In this document: one piece after another, positions 39,333 through 48,200 of the stretch
Numbering within the stretch: position 1 is the stretch's first letter
How the letters are laid out: each line of letters begins with the position of its first letter
Source: Rhizobium sp. Root482
Lineage (GTDB): Bacteria > Pseudomonadota > Alphaproteobacteria > Rhizobiales > Rhizobiaceae
Reading direction: 5' to 3'
Assembly: GCF_001426565.1 (NCBI RefSeq)
Contig: NZ_LMFA01000008.1
Location: forward strand, 1 to 64,000
DNA length: 64,000 nucleotides
Made by a program: the position numbers and the translations under genes
Notes under the pieces: model-generated
What the model was told of the DNA's origin: nothing
The model's input: the letters and a program-made list of their open reading frames with translations, nothing else
Databases searched by the model: none

Positions 39333-40250
39333 TCAAGCAAACATATTCTCAATCTCCCCACGCTGCATAGCGTGCTTTTCGGGGTTCTGCTGCTTCAGCT
39401 TTGTTAGATTGAGCAATTTCCACCGTACTGCCGGTAGTGCCGCTGCCTGTGGCAACCCGATGGCGTCGAAATCCGGTTCCGTATCATGGAGAGTAAGCAG
39501 GAATCGCATCGCTTTATCATCGAGGCGGGCTCGAAGGTCATCTGTCAGCCGGGTCCGCGCGTCTTTCAGTTCGATCAGGCTGACAGGCTCGATGGTCATG
39601 CCTTCGAATTCTTTCACGAAGGCGTCATCGATTTCGGACAATGACGGCCTGATCAGCTCATGCGGGGGGCGGCCGGAGCTTGCGACGTAGATGAGAAAGG
39701 TCCGAAACAACGCATCGGTCAGGCCTTCATTATCATAGAGCAGCTTCACGTCGAAGAGATCGCGCGGGTGCTGGCGGTCCACGGCGGCATGAAGCTTGCC
39801 ACCAAACAGATCCTCGAAGGACACCACCTGCATTTCGACAAAGCCGAACGCCTCGGCCACGCCATCCGTGACCGTCCGCAGTTCTGGAGGATGCACCGTT
39901 CCACGCGCGACCGGCGAGGTCTCGATCTTGATTTCAGTGGTGCCCTGCCGGACGAGCACCCGCGTGTCATTGTTGCCGCCACCGGCGATACGCTGGACGT
40001 CGACGCCGCGCAGATTTTTCAGCAGGTCTTCGCGAATGCGGTCAAGCGCGGCGTCGATACCGCTGAGCGTGGTGTCCCGATCCTCGATTGGAAGGTAGGT
40101 GAGGTCGATATCGACCGATAAGCGAGGCATATCCCTGTAGAACAGGTTGATGGCCGTTCCCCCCTTGAGGGCGAAGACGTCCTGCCGAGCGATGTAGGGC
40201 AACGTCCGGACCAGCAGTTCGACCTGCCGCATATAGCGATCACGCGCCAT
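39333..40250 (-). CDS. AbiEii/AbiGii-type nucleotidyltransferase toxin
   Basis: The 305-residue protein is a DNA-polymerase-beta-like nucleotidyltransferase of the AbiEii group. It has the nucleotide-binding GGTAINLFY (motif I), the paired Asp in RLSVDIDLTY, an EIKIETSP strand and DLFDVKLLY (motif III). These are the toxins of type IV toxin-antitoxin and phage abortive-infection systems. The ATG at 40250 overlaps the antitoxin gene by eleven bases. No active-site residue is obviously missing. Confidence 0.93.
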   Translation of the reverse strand: MARDRYMRQVELLVRTLPYIARQDVFALKGGTAINLFYRDMPRLSVDIDLTYLPIEDRDTTLSGIDAALDRIREDLLKNLRGVDVQRIAGGGNNDTRVLVRQGTTEIKIETSPVARGTVHPPELRTVTDGVAEAFGFVEMQVVSFEDLFGGKLHAAVDRQHPRDLFDVKLLYDNEGLTDALFRTFLIYVASSGRPPHELIRPSLSEIDDAFVKEFEGMTIEPVSLIELKDARTRLTDDLRARLDDKAMRFLLTLHDTEPDFDAIGLPQAAALPAVRWKLLNLTKLKQQNPEKHAMQRGEIENMFA

Positions 40251-41094
40251 TCATATTCTCCTTTGGCAGCAGGTCGGCAGGGACCGTTACGCGATAAATC
40301 GGGTGGAGCCTTCCGCCTGGGACAAGTGCCCGATCGCCGCGTCCCATATCGATTTGCGATTTGTCGATATGCTTGAGCCACGCATGCGCGTGCTTGTCGG
40401 CATAGACGAAGAAAAGGCGTTTCACCTTTACACTGCGGCACTGGGTCAACAGCGTCGTCAACATTTTCGGGCGCAGATTGACCATTCCCTCAAACACCAT
40501 GTCGATGTTGTGAAAGCTTTCGTTCTTCGGAAGTTCATCGAGAATCTCCAGTATCGCCCGCTCTGCAGACGACATTTTGATAGGCCAGCGCCACGGGCTC
40601 ATGGCCAGTTCCTCATCTGGATTATCGGAGAGGCTGAATTCGCTGTCCTCGACGCCGTTGTTCTCGTCGGAGAACAGTCCATGACCTCGCCGGACGAACC
40701 TGGCATCGGTTGTCAATGTCATAAGCCAGTCAGGTATATCGGAGCCATAGAGGTAGACGCGCGTATCGCCGCTAAGCTGCAGGTAGTGGGAATGGCCGCG
40801 CAATCCAAGTGCGGTCCAACCTCCTACGTGGAAAACATGTCCGATGATCCACTGCGCGGATAACAAGGGAATTTTCCAGCCCGTGACGGCTTGCGCCGTT
40901 TCTCTTGCCGAAAATGGTCGTCGGTAGACGCCTGTCGCGATCCGCTCAAGCCAACCCTGCTTGATATACGCCGATACGGATTGCCGTGAGATCGCATGGC
41001 GTGCCGTCCAAGCCGAATCGACGAGGAAGCCCGGCGGAACCGATTGGATGAGGTGCTTTAGCTTTGGCGTTGGATGTTCATTCATAATAGACAT
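40240..41094 (-). CDS. AbiEi-type antitoxin/transcription regulator
   Basis: The 284-residue protein begins with a winged-helix AbiEi N-terminal domain (SRQSVSAYIKQGWLERIATG, then GVYRRPF), followed by the C-terminal antitoxin region (SSAERAILEILDEL). AbiEi proteins neutralise AbiEii and repress their own operon by binding inverted repeats. ATG 41094 is used; an in-frame ATG at 41085 also exists. Promoter elements TTGATA and CATAAT (minus strand) sit just upstream among palindromes. Confidence 0.92.
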   Translation of the reverse strand: MSIMNEHPTPKLKHLIQSVPPGFLVDSAWTARHAISRQSVSAYIKQGWLERIATGVYRRPFSARETAQAVTGWKIPLLSAQWIIGHVFHVGGWTALGLRGHSHYLQLSGDTRVYLYGSDIPDWLMTLTTDARFVRRGHGLFSDENNGVEDSEFSLSDNPDEELAMSPWRWPIKMSSAERAILEILDELPKNESFHNIDMVFEGMVNLRPKMLTTLLTQCRSVKVKRLFFVYADKHAHAWLKHIDKSQIDMGRGDRALVPGGRLHPIYRVTVPADLLPKENMNGA

Positions 41095-41109
41095 TATGAC
41101 ACGAGTTCA

Positions 41110-41165
41110 AAGTGAATATCAAGTTTACTTTAAAACCTTTATCGCTTGTCAATTCAGAATTGACA
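41110..41165. promoter_or_regulatory. Operator-like palindromes upstream of the abiE operon
   Basis: TGTCAATTCAGAATTGACA at 41147-41165 is a perfect 19-base palindrome with a one-base centre. It also contains TTGACA, a consensus -35, on the minus strand. AAGTGAA...TTTACTT at 41110-41130 is a second, near-perfect inverted repeat. Both lie 16-71 bases upstream of the AbiEi start, where a self-repressing antitoxin would bind. Confidence 0.7.
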
Positions 41166-41639
41166 CGAATAGGAAATCTCGAAGCTGCGTACCGGGCCAG
41201 TTGGCAGCGCTTCCTTCGTTGCGTCTTAAACGCAATGCCAAAGTCTCACCCTGTGTGCCGTCGCACATGATGCGATCGATGAACACCTGTCCGACAAATC
41301 GAACGCTATGGGCCTAAGTCTCACATTGGAAGACAAAGCCGTTCCCTATTTTCACTTCATTCCGGTTGATGGCAGTCCGGATGATCCGGACGAAGGTCAG
41401 TGCGGCGAGATCGAATACCAATCCGCTCCAGCCAATGGCGTTGCCAAACCCAGCTCTCTTGTTTGGTATCCCTAATCCAGTCCCGTCCTTGGACGGTCAA
41501 CCCGCATATGTGGAACGGCCCGCGGTGCAAGATGCATTTTTCCGATTTCATCAAACGGGAACGGTGCGGTCATATGTCCGGCCTTCTTGTGCGGCCTATG
41601 ACCGCTGGCCTCGATGAGGTTCGCGAAGCAAGTGGCTTT
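41166..41639. other. Spacer between AbiE region and IS110 element
   Basis: About 470 bases with no supported gene. A minus-strand stretch near 41350-41550 looks like decayed coding sequence (hydrophobic segment DLAALTFVRIIRTAI) but could not be assigned to a family. Confidence 0.4.
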
Positions 41640-42901
41640 ATCAGGGGTTCGTGCTGTGATGCACGTCGCGGGTTTCGGCCTGGCCTGCTTCGGGATGTTG
41701 TCCCGTTAGTTCATCGGCTTTTATGCACCTCGACCTGCCGGCCTCTGCCGGTCAGCTCGTCTGCGCGGTTTTGCTCCTCACGTGGGAACGCTCTCCGCTG
41801 CTAATCTTGTAGGACCCCGGTATGTTCCTCCTCGGACCAAGAGAGCCCAGATCATCCTCGCCGTCTTGTTGGCCAGTGCAACGGAAACGACTTTGTATGG
41901 CCGTCGTGCCATCAATTCCCGCAACCAGGGCCGCGTTCTGTCATCACTGCGTACATGGCGAAGGATGGATGCTGCTCCAACCACCAATAGAGATCTTAAT
42001 TGCGAGTTTCCCATTTTTGAGATGCGGCCAAGACGTTGCTTTCCGCCACTCGAATGTGACTTCGGTGTCAATCCAATCCAGGCTGCGAAATGACGTGCAG
42101 ACTTAAATCCAGCCGGATCCGGGATGAAGGCTTTTATCGCCATCGCGGTAATGGCGCCGACACCAGGAATTGTCGCGAGGCGCCGCATATCCTCATCCTG
42201 CTTGGCGACAACTATGATCTCGCGCTCAAGCTTCTCAATCCTTGCTGCCAGACGGTCGATTTGATCAACGATCTCTTCAAGAGCAAAACGGGCGGCAGGA
42301 GGCAGGCGGGCGTCACTTTCATCCCGAACGATCGCCGCCAGCGGCTTTATGTTAGCGATCCCCGTTGTCGCAATGATGCCAAGCTCGCCCATGTGAGCGC
42401 GCAAGGCATTAATCGCCTGTGTTCTTTGGCGCACGAGCAGAGCACGGGTGCGGAAAACCATGACAGAGGCTTGCTGCTCTGCCGACTTTATCGGCACGAA
42501 CCGCATGGTTTTGCGGGTCACGGCTTCGCTGATTGCTTCAGCATCGGCCGCATCGGTCTTGCCGCGTTTGACGAATGGCTTCACATATTGTGCGGGGATC
42601 AAGCGAACGTCGTGGCCGAAAGCGGCGATCTCGCGCGCCCAATGGTGCGCACTCCCGCAAGCCTCCATTCCGACAAGGCATGGCGGAAGTTTCGAGAAAA
42701 AGCGCAAAACCTCGTTGCGCCGTAGCTTTCGATTGAACAGCGGTGTGCCCTCGACGTCAGCGCCATGCACCTGAAAAACCTGCTTCGCCAAGTCCAACCC
42801 AATAGTAGCAACATTGTTCACTTCATGTCCCTCCTTGTAGAGTTTGCGATACGACCACGATCCTAGCACGTAGGCGCTGAAGGAGCGGGCCGTTCCACCA
42901 C
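41640..42901 (-). mobile_element. IS110-family element (ends tentative)
   Basis: The element around the transposase gene is bounded by a 12-base direct repeat, ATCAGGGGTTCG, at 41640-41651 and again at 42902-42913, giving about 1262 bases per unit, a normal IS110 length. IS110 elements insert at a specific target guided by a non-coding RNA and leave little or no inverted repeat. About 138 bases of non-coding DNA follow the gene and 80 precede it. The exact ends need a second copy or an empty site. Confidence 0.6.
41778..42821 (-). CDS. IS110-family transposase (DEDD recombinase)
   Basis: A 347-residue transposase with the RuvC-like N-terminal domain (IGLDLAKQVFQVHG, catalytic Asp near residue 9; VGMEACGSAHHW; KTDAADAEAI) and the C-terminal Transposase_20 domain (IPGVGAITAMA, then FAAWIGLTPKSHSSGGK with the reactive Ser). 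I start at GTG 42821, eight bases after AAGGAGG; a longer in-frame start has no ribosome site. The frame is intact, so the element may be active. Confidence 0.93.
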   Translation of the reverse strand: MNNVATIGLDLAKQVFQVHGADVEGTPLFNRKLRRNEVLRFFSKLPPCLVGMEACGSAHHWAREIAAFGHDVRLIPAQYVKPFVKRGKTDAADAEAISEAVTRKTMRFVPIKSAEQQASVMVFRTRALLVRQRTQAINALRAHMGELGIIATTGIANIKPLAAIVRDESDARLPPAARFALEEIVDQIDRLAARIEKLEREIIVVAKQDEDMRRLATIPGVGAITAMAIKAFIPDPAGFKSARHFAAWIGLTPKSHSSGGKQRLGRISKMGNSQLRSLLVVGAASILRHVRSDDRTRPWLRELMARRPYKVVSVALANKTARMIWALLVRGGTYRGPTRLAAESVPT

Positions 42902-43031
42902 ATCAGGGGTTCGCAGTTCCTGCTACCTCTCTGGCTGCGCCGCCGAGTGACCGCGGCCGGGTCCGGATCAGGGGTTCGCAGTTCCTGCTACCTCTCTGGC
43001 TGCGCCGCCGAGTGACCGCGGCCGGGTCCGG
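42902..43031. repeat. 65-bp tandem duplication (two identical copies)
   Basis: Bases 42902-42966 and 42967-43031 are identical, both starting ATCAGGGGTTCGCAG and ending GGCCGGGTCCGG, and a third copy begins for four bases (ATCA). It directly adjoins the IS110 end and begins with the same 12 bases as the sequence at the other end of the element. It may mark target duplication or replication slippage. Confidence 0.9.
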
Positions 43032-43085
43032 ATCAAACGGGCGCCATCGAGCGGGGATTGGCCCCGCCACCGGATGGAGCCTCAC

Positions 43086-43265
43086 ATGTCGGAACTCAGC
43101 CTCGCACAGAACCACGCACTCGATCTTGCCCGGACCCTGATGGTCCCGGTCACCCTCTTCGAGGTGGATGGAGAAATCGGCGTCATGCCTTCCGCCGAGT
43201 ATGACGGCGACGAGGACGCCATCATCAACGAGTATGACCCCTTTGCCTATGGATCGGCTCATTGA
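43086..43265 (+). CDS. Small acidic conserved hypothetical protein (59 aa)
   Basis: The product is a 59-residue acidic protein (MSELSLAQNHALDLARTLMV at its start, EYDPFAYGSAH at its end). ATG 43086 has GGATGGAG seven bases upstream; the ATG at 43074 does not. Similar small genes occur just before Toprim genes in rhizobial plasmid blocks. A CGGGG/CCCCG hairpin lies about 25 bases before the start. Confidence 0.7.
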   Translation: MSELSLAQNHALDLARTLMVPVTLFEVDGEIGVMPSAEYDGDEDAIINEYDPFAYGSAH

Positions 43266-43441
43266 GCCGATCACCCCTTCGGGGGGAAGGCGTGCCGCTT
43301 GCGCTGATGCGCGCGCAAGGGAGGCTTCGCCGCGACCTTTCCCGGCAAATCTGCACGTTGCGAACCGCGCCCTTGCGCGCTTCCATCTTCGCGGCCTGGG
43401 CGCTGCCAGTCCGAACAGTCAGGAAAACCAAAGGAAGTGAA

Positions 43442-44377
43442 ATGGAGAAGAATGACATAGAGGAGCTGCGCGCCCGGGTGGGCTGCGCAGCCGTGCTTGA
43501 GCATGAGGGCTTCGCGATAGACCGGAAAGAGAGTACGCGCCGGGCGGTCAAATTCCGGCGCGACGACGACATCATCATCGTCATCCACGGCGACAGGGGA
43601 TGGTTCGACGCGCGTTCGGATGCCAAGGGCGATGTGTTCGCGCTCGCAAGCTATCTCCATGGGATCGGCTTTGCCGAGACCCTGGCGGTGGTCGGCGATC
43701 TCGTCGCGTTTCAGCCCACCGCGCCGGCCTGGGAGAAGCCTCTCCGTCAAATGCAAACGGTGGCTTCGAGCGCCGACCGCTGGATCCACCGAAAACGGCC
43801 GTGGCGCGCTTCGGCGACCTGGAGGTATCTGCATCAATGCCGCGCCCTGCCATGGCAAGTCATCTCCGCAGCGATTGAGGCCGACGTTCTGCGCGAAGGA
43901 CCATATGGCTCGATGTGGGCGAAGCACGTCGATGAGGCTGGCGCCGTCATCGGTTGGGAGGAGCGCGGTCCGGACTGGCGAGGATTTTCGACCGGCGGCG
44001 CCAAGGCGCTCTTCCGGTTTGGAAAGGTGGATGCCCGTCGGATCTGTGTGACGGAGGCGGCAATCGATGCACTCAGCCTGGCCGCGATCGAGCAGACACG
44101 ATCCGACACGCTCTATGTCAGCACCGGTGGCGGCTGGTCGCCGTTGACCGCTCAGGCGTTGGAGACCTTGGTTTCCGGGGAAGGCGTGTGGCTGGTGGCC
44201 GCGACCGACAACAATGTCCAAGGTGAAGTATTTGCCGATCGCCTGCGCCAGATGGCGGACTGCGCCGGTTGCGATTTCTCGCGGCTATGGCCGGAAGCTG
44301 AGGATTGGAATGAGGAATTGAAACAGAGGAGGGAGAGAGGAGAGCTGCCGCATACGCGGACAGCGCATCAAGGGTGA
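43442..44377 (+). CDS. DUF3991/Toprim-domain protein
   Basis: The 311-residue protein combines a DUF3991 region (about residues 115-185, WRYLHQCRALPWQVISAAIE) with a Toprim_2 domain. The latter has the catalytic Glu in ICVTEAAIDALSLAAIEQ and the Asp pair replaced by VAATDNNVQG. An N-terminal segment (GDRGWFDARSDAKGDVFALA) resembles a DnaG-type zinc or DNA-binding module without clear cysteines. Primase-like or DNA-processing activity in plasmid transfer is possible but inferred. ATG 43442 has AAAGGAAG upstream. A 176-base GC-rich leader precedes it. Confidence 0.85.
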   Translation: MEKNDIEELRARVGCAAVLEHEGFAIDRKESTRRAVKFRRDDDIIIVIHGDRGWFDARSDAKGDVFALASYLHGIGFAETLAVVGDLVAFQPTAPAWEKPLRQMQTVASSADRWIHRKRPWRASATWRYLHQCRALPWQVISAAIEADVLREGPYGSMWAKHVDEAGAVIGWEERGPDWRGFSTGGAKALFRFGKVDARRICVTEAAIDALSLAAIEQTRSDTLYVSTGGGWSPLTAQALETLVSGEGVWLVAATDNNVQGEVFADRLRQMADCAGCDFSRLWPEAEDWNEELKQRRERGELPHTRTAHQG

Positions 44378-44508
44378 AGCTGCCGCCCGCCTGACGGCGG
44401 CCCTTGACCCGCTGCCCGTGAGGCGCCGGCTGAGGAGGGGTGATCAAAGGACTGAAAGAAGAGGTCGATCAGGCTTCCGCTTCAGCCGCAACCCCGAAGG
44501 AGCCGCAG

Positions 44509-45126
44509 ATGTCCGTTTCTCCAGCAATCCGTCCAGCACATCGTAAAGTCTATGAAGGCGTCGCCAGTCGCCACGAAATGTACGCCCTGTTCAACCGCCA
44601 CGCCCAGGCGCCATTCGACGATAAAAGGATGAATGGCACCCACTATGTTGGCGAGTGGTTTGAGATATCCGAAGCCGATCACGACCACATGTTCGAGATC
44701 CTCCCTCCGCTGTTTTACCGCGGTGACATGTTCGCCATGCGCGAGTTTCTGGCCGCCAGCGTCACCAGCGTGTTCTTCGCCCTGACGATCGATGACCGGT
44801 CCCGATGGTTTCACGGCTATTGCGACCTGGGCGATCGCCAGTCGCCCGACAGGCTGCGCGCCGAAATCATCGCCCGCGAATCCCGCCCGGTGCGCGCGAT
44901 GAACCGACAGGAAAAGCTCGATCATATCTGGAGCGCGACGGGTCCGGATTTCCGCGGCTATGCCGACGAACGCTTTCCAGCCGATCTGCGCAATCGCCAG
45001 ATCGTTCTCGTTTACCCTTCTGCTCAAGGCAAGATCTGGAAGCTGCTCGACGATCTGACCGACGAGGAGATCGCTGCCAAGCTGCCTGTACAATTCCGTC
45101 TTTTGCCGGAAACCGTCGCTGCCTGA
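44509..45126 (+). CDS. DUF1419-type plasmid protein
   Basis: A 205-residue soluble protein with the DUF1419 pattern (HRKVYEGVASRHEMYALFNRH, FEISEADHDHMFEILPPLF). Its function is unknown; the family is almost confined to rhizobial plasmids and travels with the Toprim, methylase-helicase and ParB genes as here. ATG 44509 has AAGGAG seven bases upstream, better than an in-frame GTG at 44440. A strong GCCGCC/GGCGGC hairpin precedes it. Confidence 0.75.
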   Translation: MSVSPAIRPAHRKVYEGVASRHEMYALFNRHAQAPFDDKRMNGTHYVGEWFEISEADHDHMFEILPPLFYRGDMFAMREFLAASVTSVFFALTIDDRSRWFHGYCDLGDRQSPDRLRAEIIARESRPVRAMNRQEKLDHIWSATGPDFRGYADERFPADLRNRQIVLVYPSAQGKIWKLLDDLTDEEIAAKLPVQFRLLPETVAA

Positions 45127-45224
45127 CGGCGGCCTTCATTTCCAACCTTCCACCATCCGCAGCCTAGCAACACCGCTCCTTCCGGCGAGTGTGCCTCGGC
45201 GCGCCCACTTACAGGAGTTTTCCA

Positions 45225-48200
45225 GTGGCGCATGACGATCCTTTCGCTGTCGACCTGTTCGGCAATACAGCTCTCGCATCCGGTCTCGATCTCGGTTTGA
45301 CGGGTTTCGCAGCAGACCTCGGGACCGATATTGACCCCCGGCCCTTGACACCGGCGCCAGCCGCTCCGGTCCGCAAAGAACCGAAGCCCACAACGCAGAT
45401 ACGGGAGAAGGTCGATTTTCGGCTGGAGGGTTCTCGCGGTCTCGCAAAATCTTGGCGCGACCGTGCGCGTGACAATATCGCCGCCATCCTGCTAGCGAAC
45501 GATATCGAGCGCCAGGGCCTGCCGGCTCGTCCTGACCAGCAGGCCAGATTGATCAAGTTCACCGGCTTCGGCGCCTCTGATCTGGCCAACGGCATATTCC
45601 GGCGTCCCGGCGACGAGGCATTTTGCAAAGGTTGGGAGGAGCTCGGCGGCAATCTCGAAAGTGCCGTTGCGCCGGGTGAATACGCATCGCTTGCGCGCTG
45701 CACCCAATATGCCCACTTCACGCCGGAGTTTATCGTTTGTGCCATGTGGTCAGGCTTGATCCGCATGGGGTTCGATGGTGGACGGATCCTGGAGCCGGGT
45801 ATCGGCACGGGGATGTTTCCGGCGCTGATGCCGGATGCTCTGTCCAAGGTGAGCCATGTCACCGGCATCGAGCTTGATCCCGTCACCGCCCGTATCGTCC
45901 GGCTGCTCCAGCCACGCGCGAAAATCATCATAGGTGATTTCTCGCGCTCGAACCTGCCCGATCATTTCGACCTGGCGATCGGCAACCCGCCGTTTTCTGA
46001 CAGGACGGTGAAGAGTGATCCGGCCTTCCGGTCTCTCGGCTTGCGGCTGCATGACTATTTCATCACCAAGTCCATCGACCGGCTGAAGCCTGGCGGTCTT
46101 GCAGCCTTCGTGACCTCGTCCGGCACGATGGACAAGGCCGACGCCCGCGCCCGCGAATACATCGCCGGCATGGCCGATCTCAGCGGCGCCGTCCGCCTGC
46201 CAGAGGGAAGTTTTCGCGCCGACGCCGGCACGGATGTGGTCGTCGATATTCTCTTTTTCCGGAAGCGACGAGCCGACGACCAGGCTGGAAGCTGCAACTG
46301 GCTTGATCTCGCGGATGTCCAGTCCGAAGGCGAGGGCGGTAGCGTCCGTATCAACAGGTGGTTCGCCGATCATCCCGACATGGTGCTGGGCCGCCATGCG
46401 ATCACCTCAGGTCCATTCGGCGAGACCTACACCTGCCTCCCGATCGGTGATGATCTCGAAACGAGCCTGAACGCCGCGATCAGTCAGCTACCGGCCGACC
46501 TCTACGACGGCGAGGCCAGCACGATCGATTTTGCGATCGAGGACGAGGTCGCCGACGCCATGGCAGAGCGCCCGGACGACCCAAAAGTTCGCGAGGGCAG
46601 CTATTTCATCGGCAAGGCCACGGCGCTTATGCAGGTGGTGGACGGGGTTGCTGTCCCGGTCGAGGTCAGGAAGGGCCGCAGCACCGACGGCATCTTCGCC
46701 AAGCACGCCCTGATCATCCGAAAGCTGATCCCGATCCGTGACGCGGTCCGGCTTATCCTCAAGCTTCAGGAACGCGATCAGCCCTGGACTCAGGCGCAGG
46801 TCTCATTGCGCATCGCCTGGTCCAGTTTCGTGCGCGAGTTCGGTCAGATCAACTTCACCTCCGTCTCGACATCGGAGGATCCGGAAACCGGTGAAGTCAG
46901 GGAGATCCATCGCCGGCCGAATCTTACGCCTTTCCTCGATGATCCCGATTGCTGGCTGGTCGCCTCGATCGAGGACTACGATCTGGAGACAAACACCGCC
47001 AAACCCGGGCCGATCTTTACCGAGCGGGTGATCGCGCCGCCTCCGGCACCTAGCATTACATCGGCGCTCGATGCGCTCGCTGTCGTTTTGAACGAACGCG
47101 GACATGTCGCTCCCGATCACATCGCCGAGCTGTTGCATCGCGACGTTGAGGACGTTCTCGGCGAGCTGGGCGAGGCGGTCTTCCGCGATCCGTCCAACGG
47201 CTCCTGGCAGACGTCAGATGCCTATCTGTCCGGGGCAGTTCGCTCGAAGCTCACTGTTGCCCGAGCAGCCGCCGAGCTCGACCCAGTTTTCGCGCGAAAC
47301 GTGACAGCGCTGGAGCGCGTCCAGCCCGCCGATCTCAGGCCCTCGGATATCACCGCACGCCTTGGCGCCCCGTGGATCCCGGCCGATGATGTCGTCGCCT
47401 TCGTCAAGGAGACCATGGAGGCTGACATCTCCATCCACCATCTGCCGGAACTGGCGACCTGGACGGTCAATGCCCGTCAACTCGAATGGTCGGCCGCCGG
47501 CACAACGGAATGGGGCACCCACCGCCGCCATGCCGGCCAGCTTCTCTCCGACGCCCTCAACTCCTCCGTGCCGCAGATCTTCGATACGGTTCGCGACGGC
47601 GAGACCGAGCGTCGGGTGCTGAACACGGTGGAGACGGAGGCTGCAAAGGAAAAGCTCGCCAAGATCAAGACCGCCTTCCAGTTGTGGATCTGGTCTGATC
47701 CAGATCGCACCGACCGGCTGGCGCGCGTCTATAACGACACGTTCAATAACATCGCGCCGCGCGCTTTCAACGGCGATCATCTCCAACTACCGGGCGCCTC
47801 AGGCGCCTTTTCTCTTTATGAGCATCAGAAACGCGGGACCTGGCGGGTTATTTCGGCAGGTAGCACCTATCTCGCTCATGCCGTTGGCGCCGGCAAGACG
47901 TTGACCATGGCTGCCGCAATCATGGAACAGCGCCGGCTCGGCCTGATCAACAAGGTGATGCTGGTCGTGCCAGGCCACTGCCTAGCGCAGGCTGCCCGTG
48001 AGTTCCTGGCGCTCTACCCCAACGCCCGCATTCTGGTCGCTGACGAAACCAACTTTGTCAGGGAGAAGCGCCATCGCTTCGTGTCACGGGCAGCGACCTC
48101 CAACTGGGATGCCATCATCATCACCCATTCGGCATTCCGGTTCATATCCGTGCCATCGGCGTTCGAAGCGCAGATGATCCAGGACGAGCTCGAGCTTTAC

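Noticed and set aside
42902-43031. 65-base repeats considered as a CRISPR start
   Set aside because: Only two directly abutting copies with no spacer between them and no cas genes.
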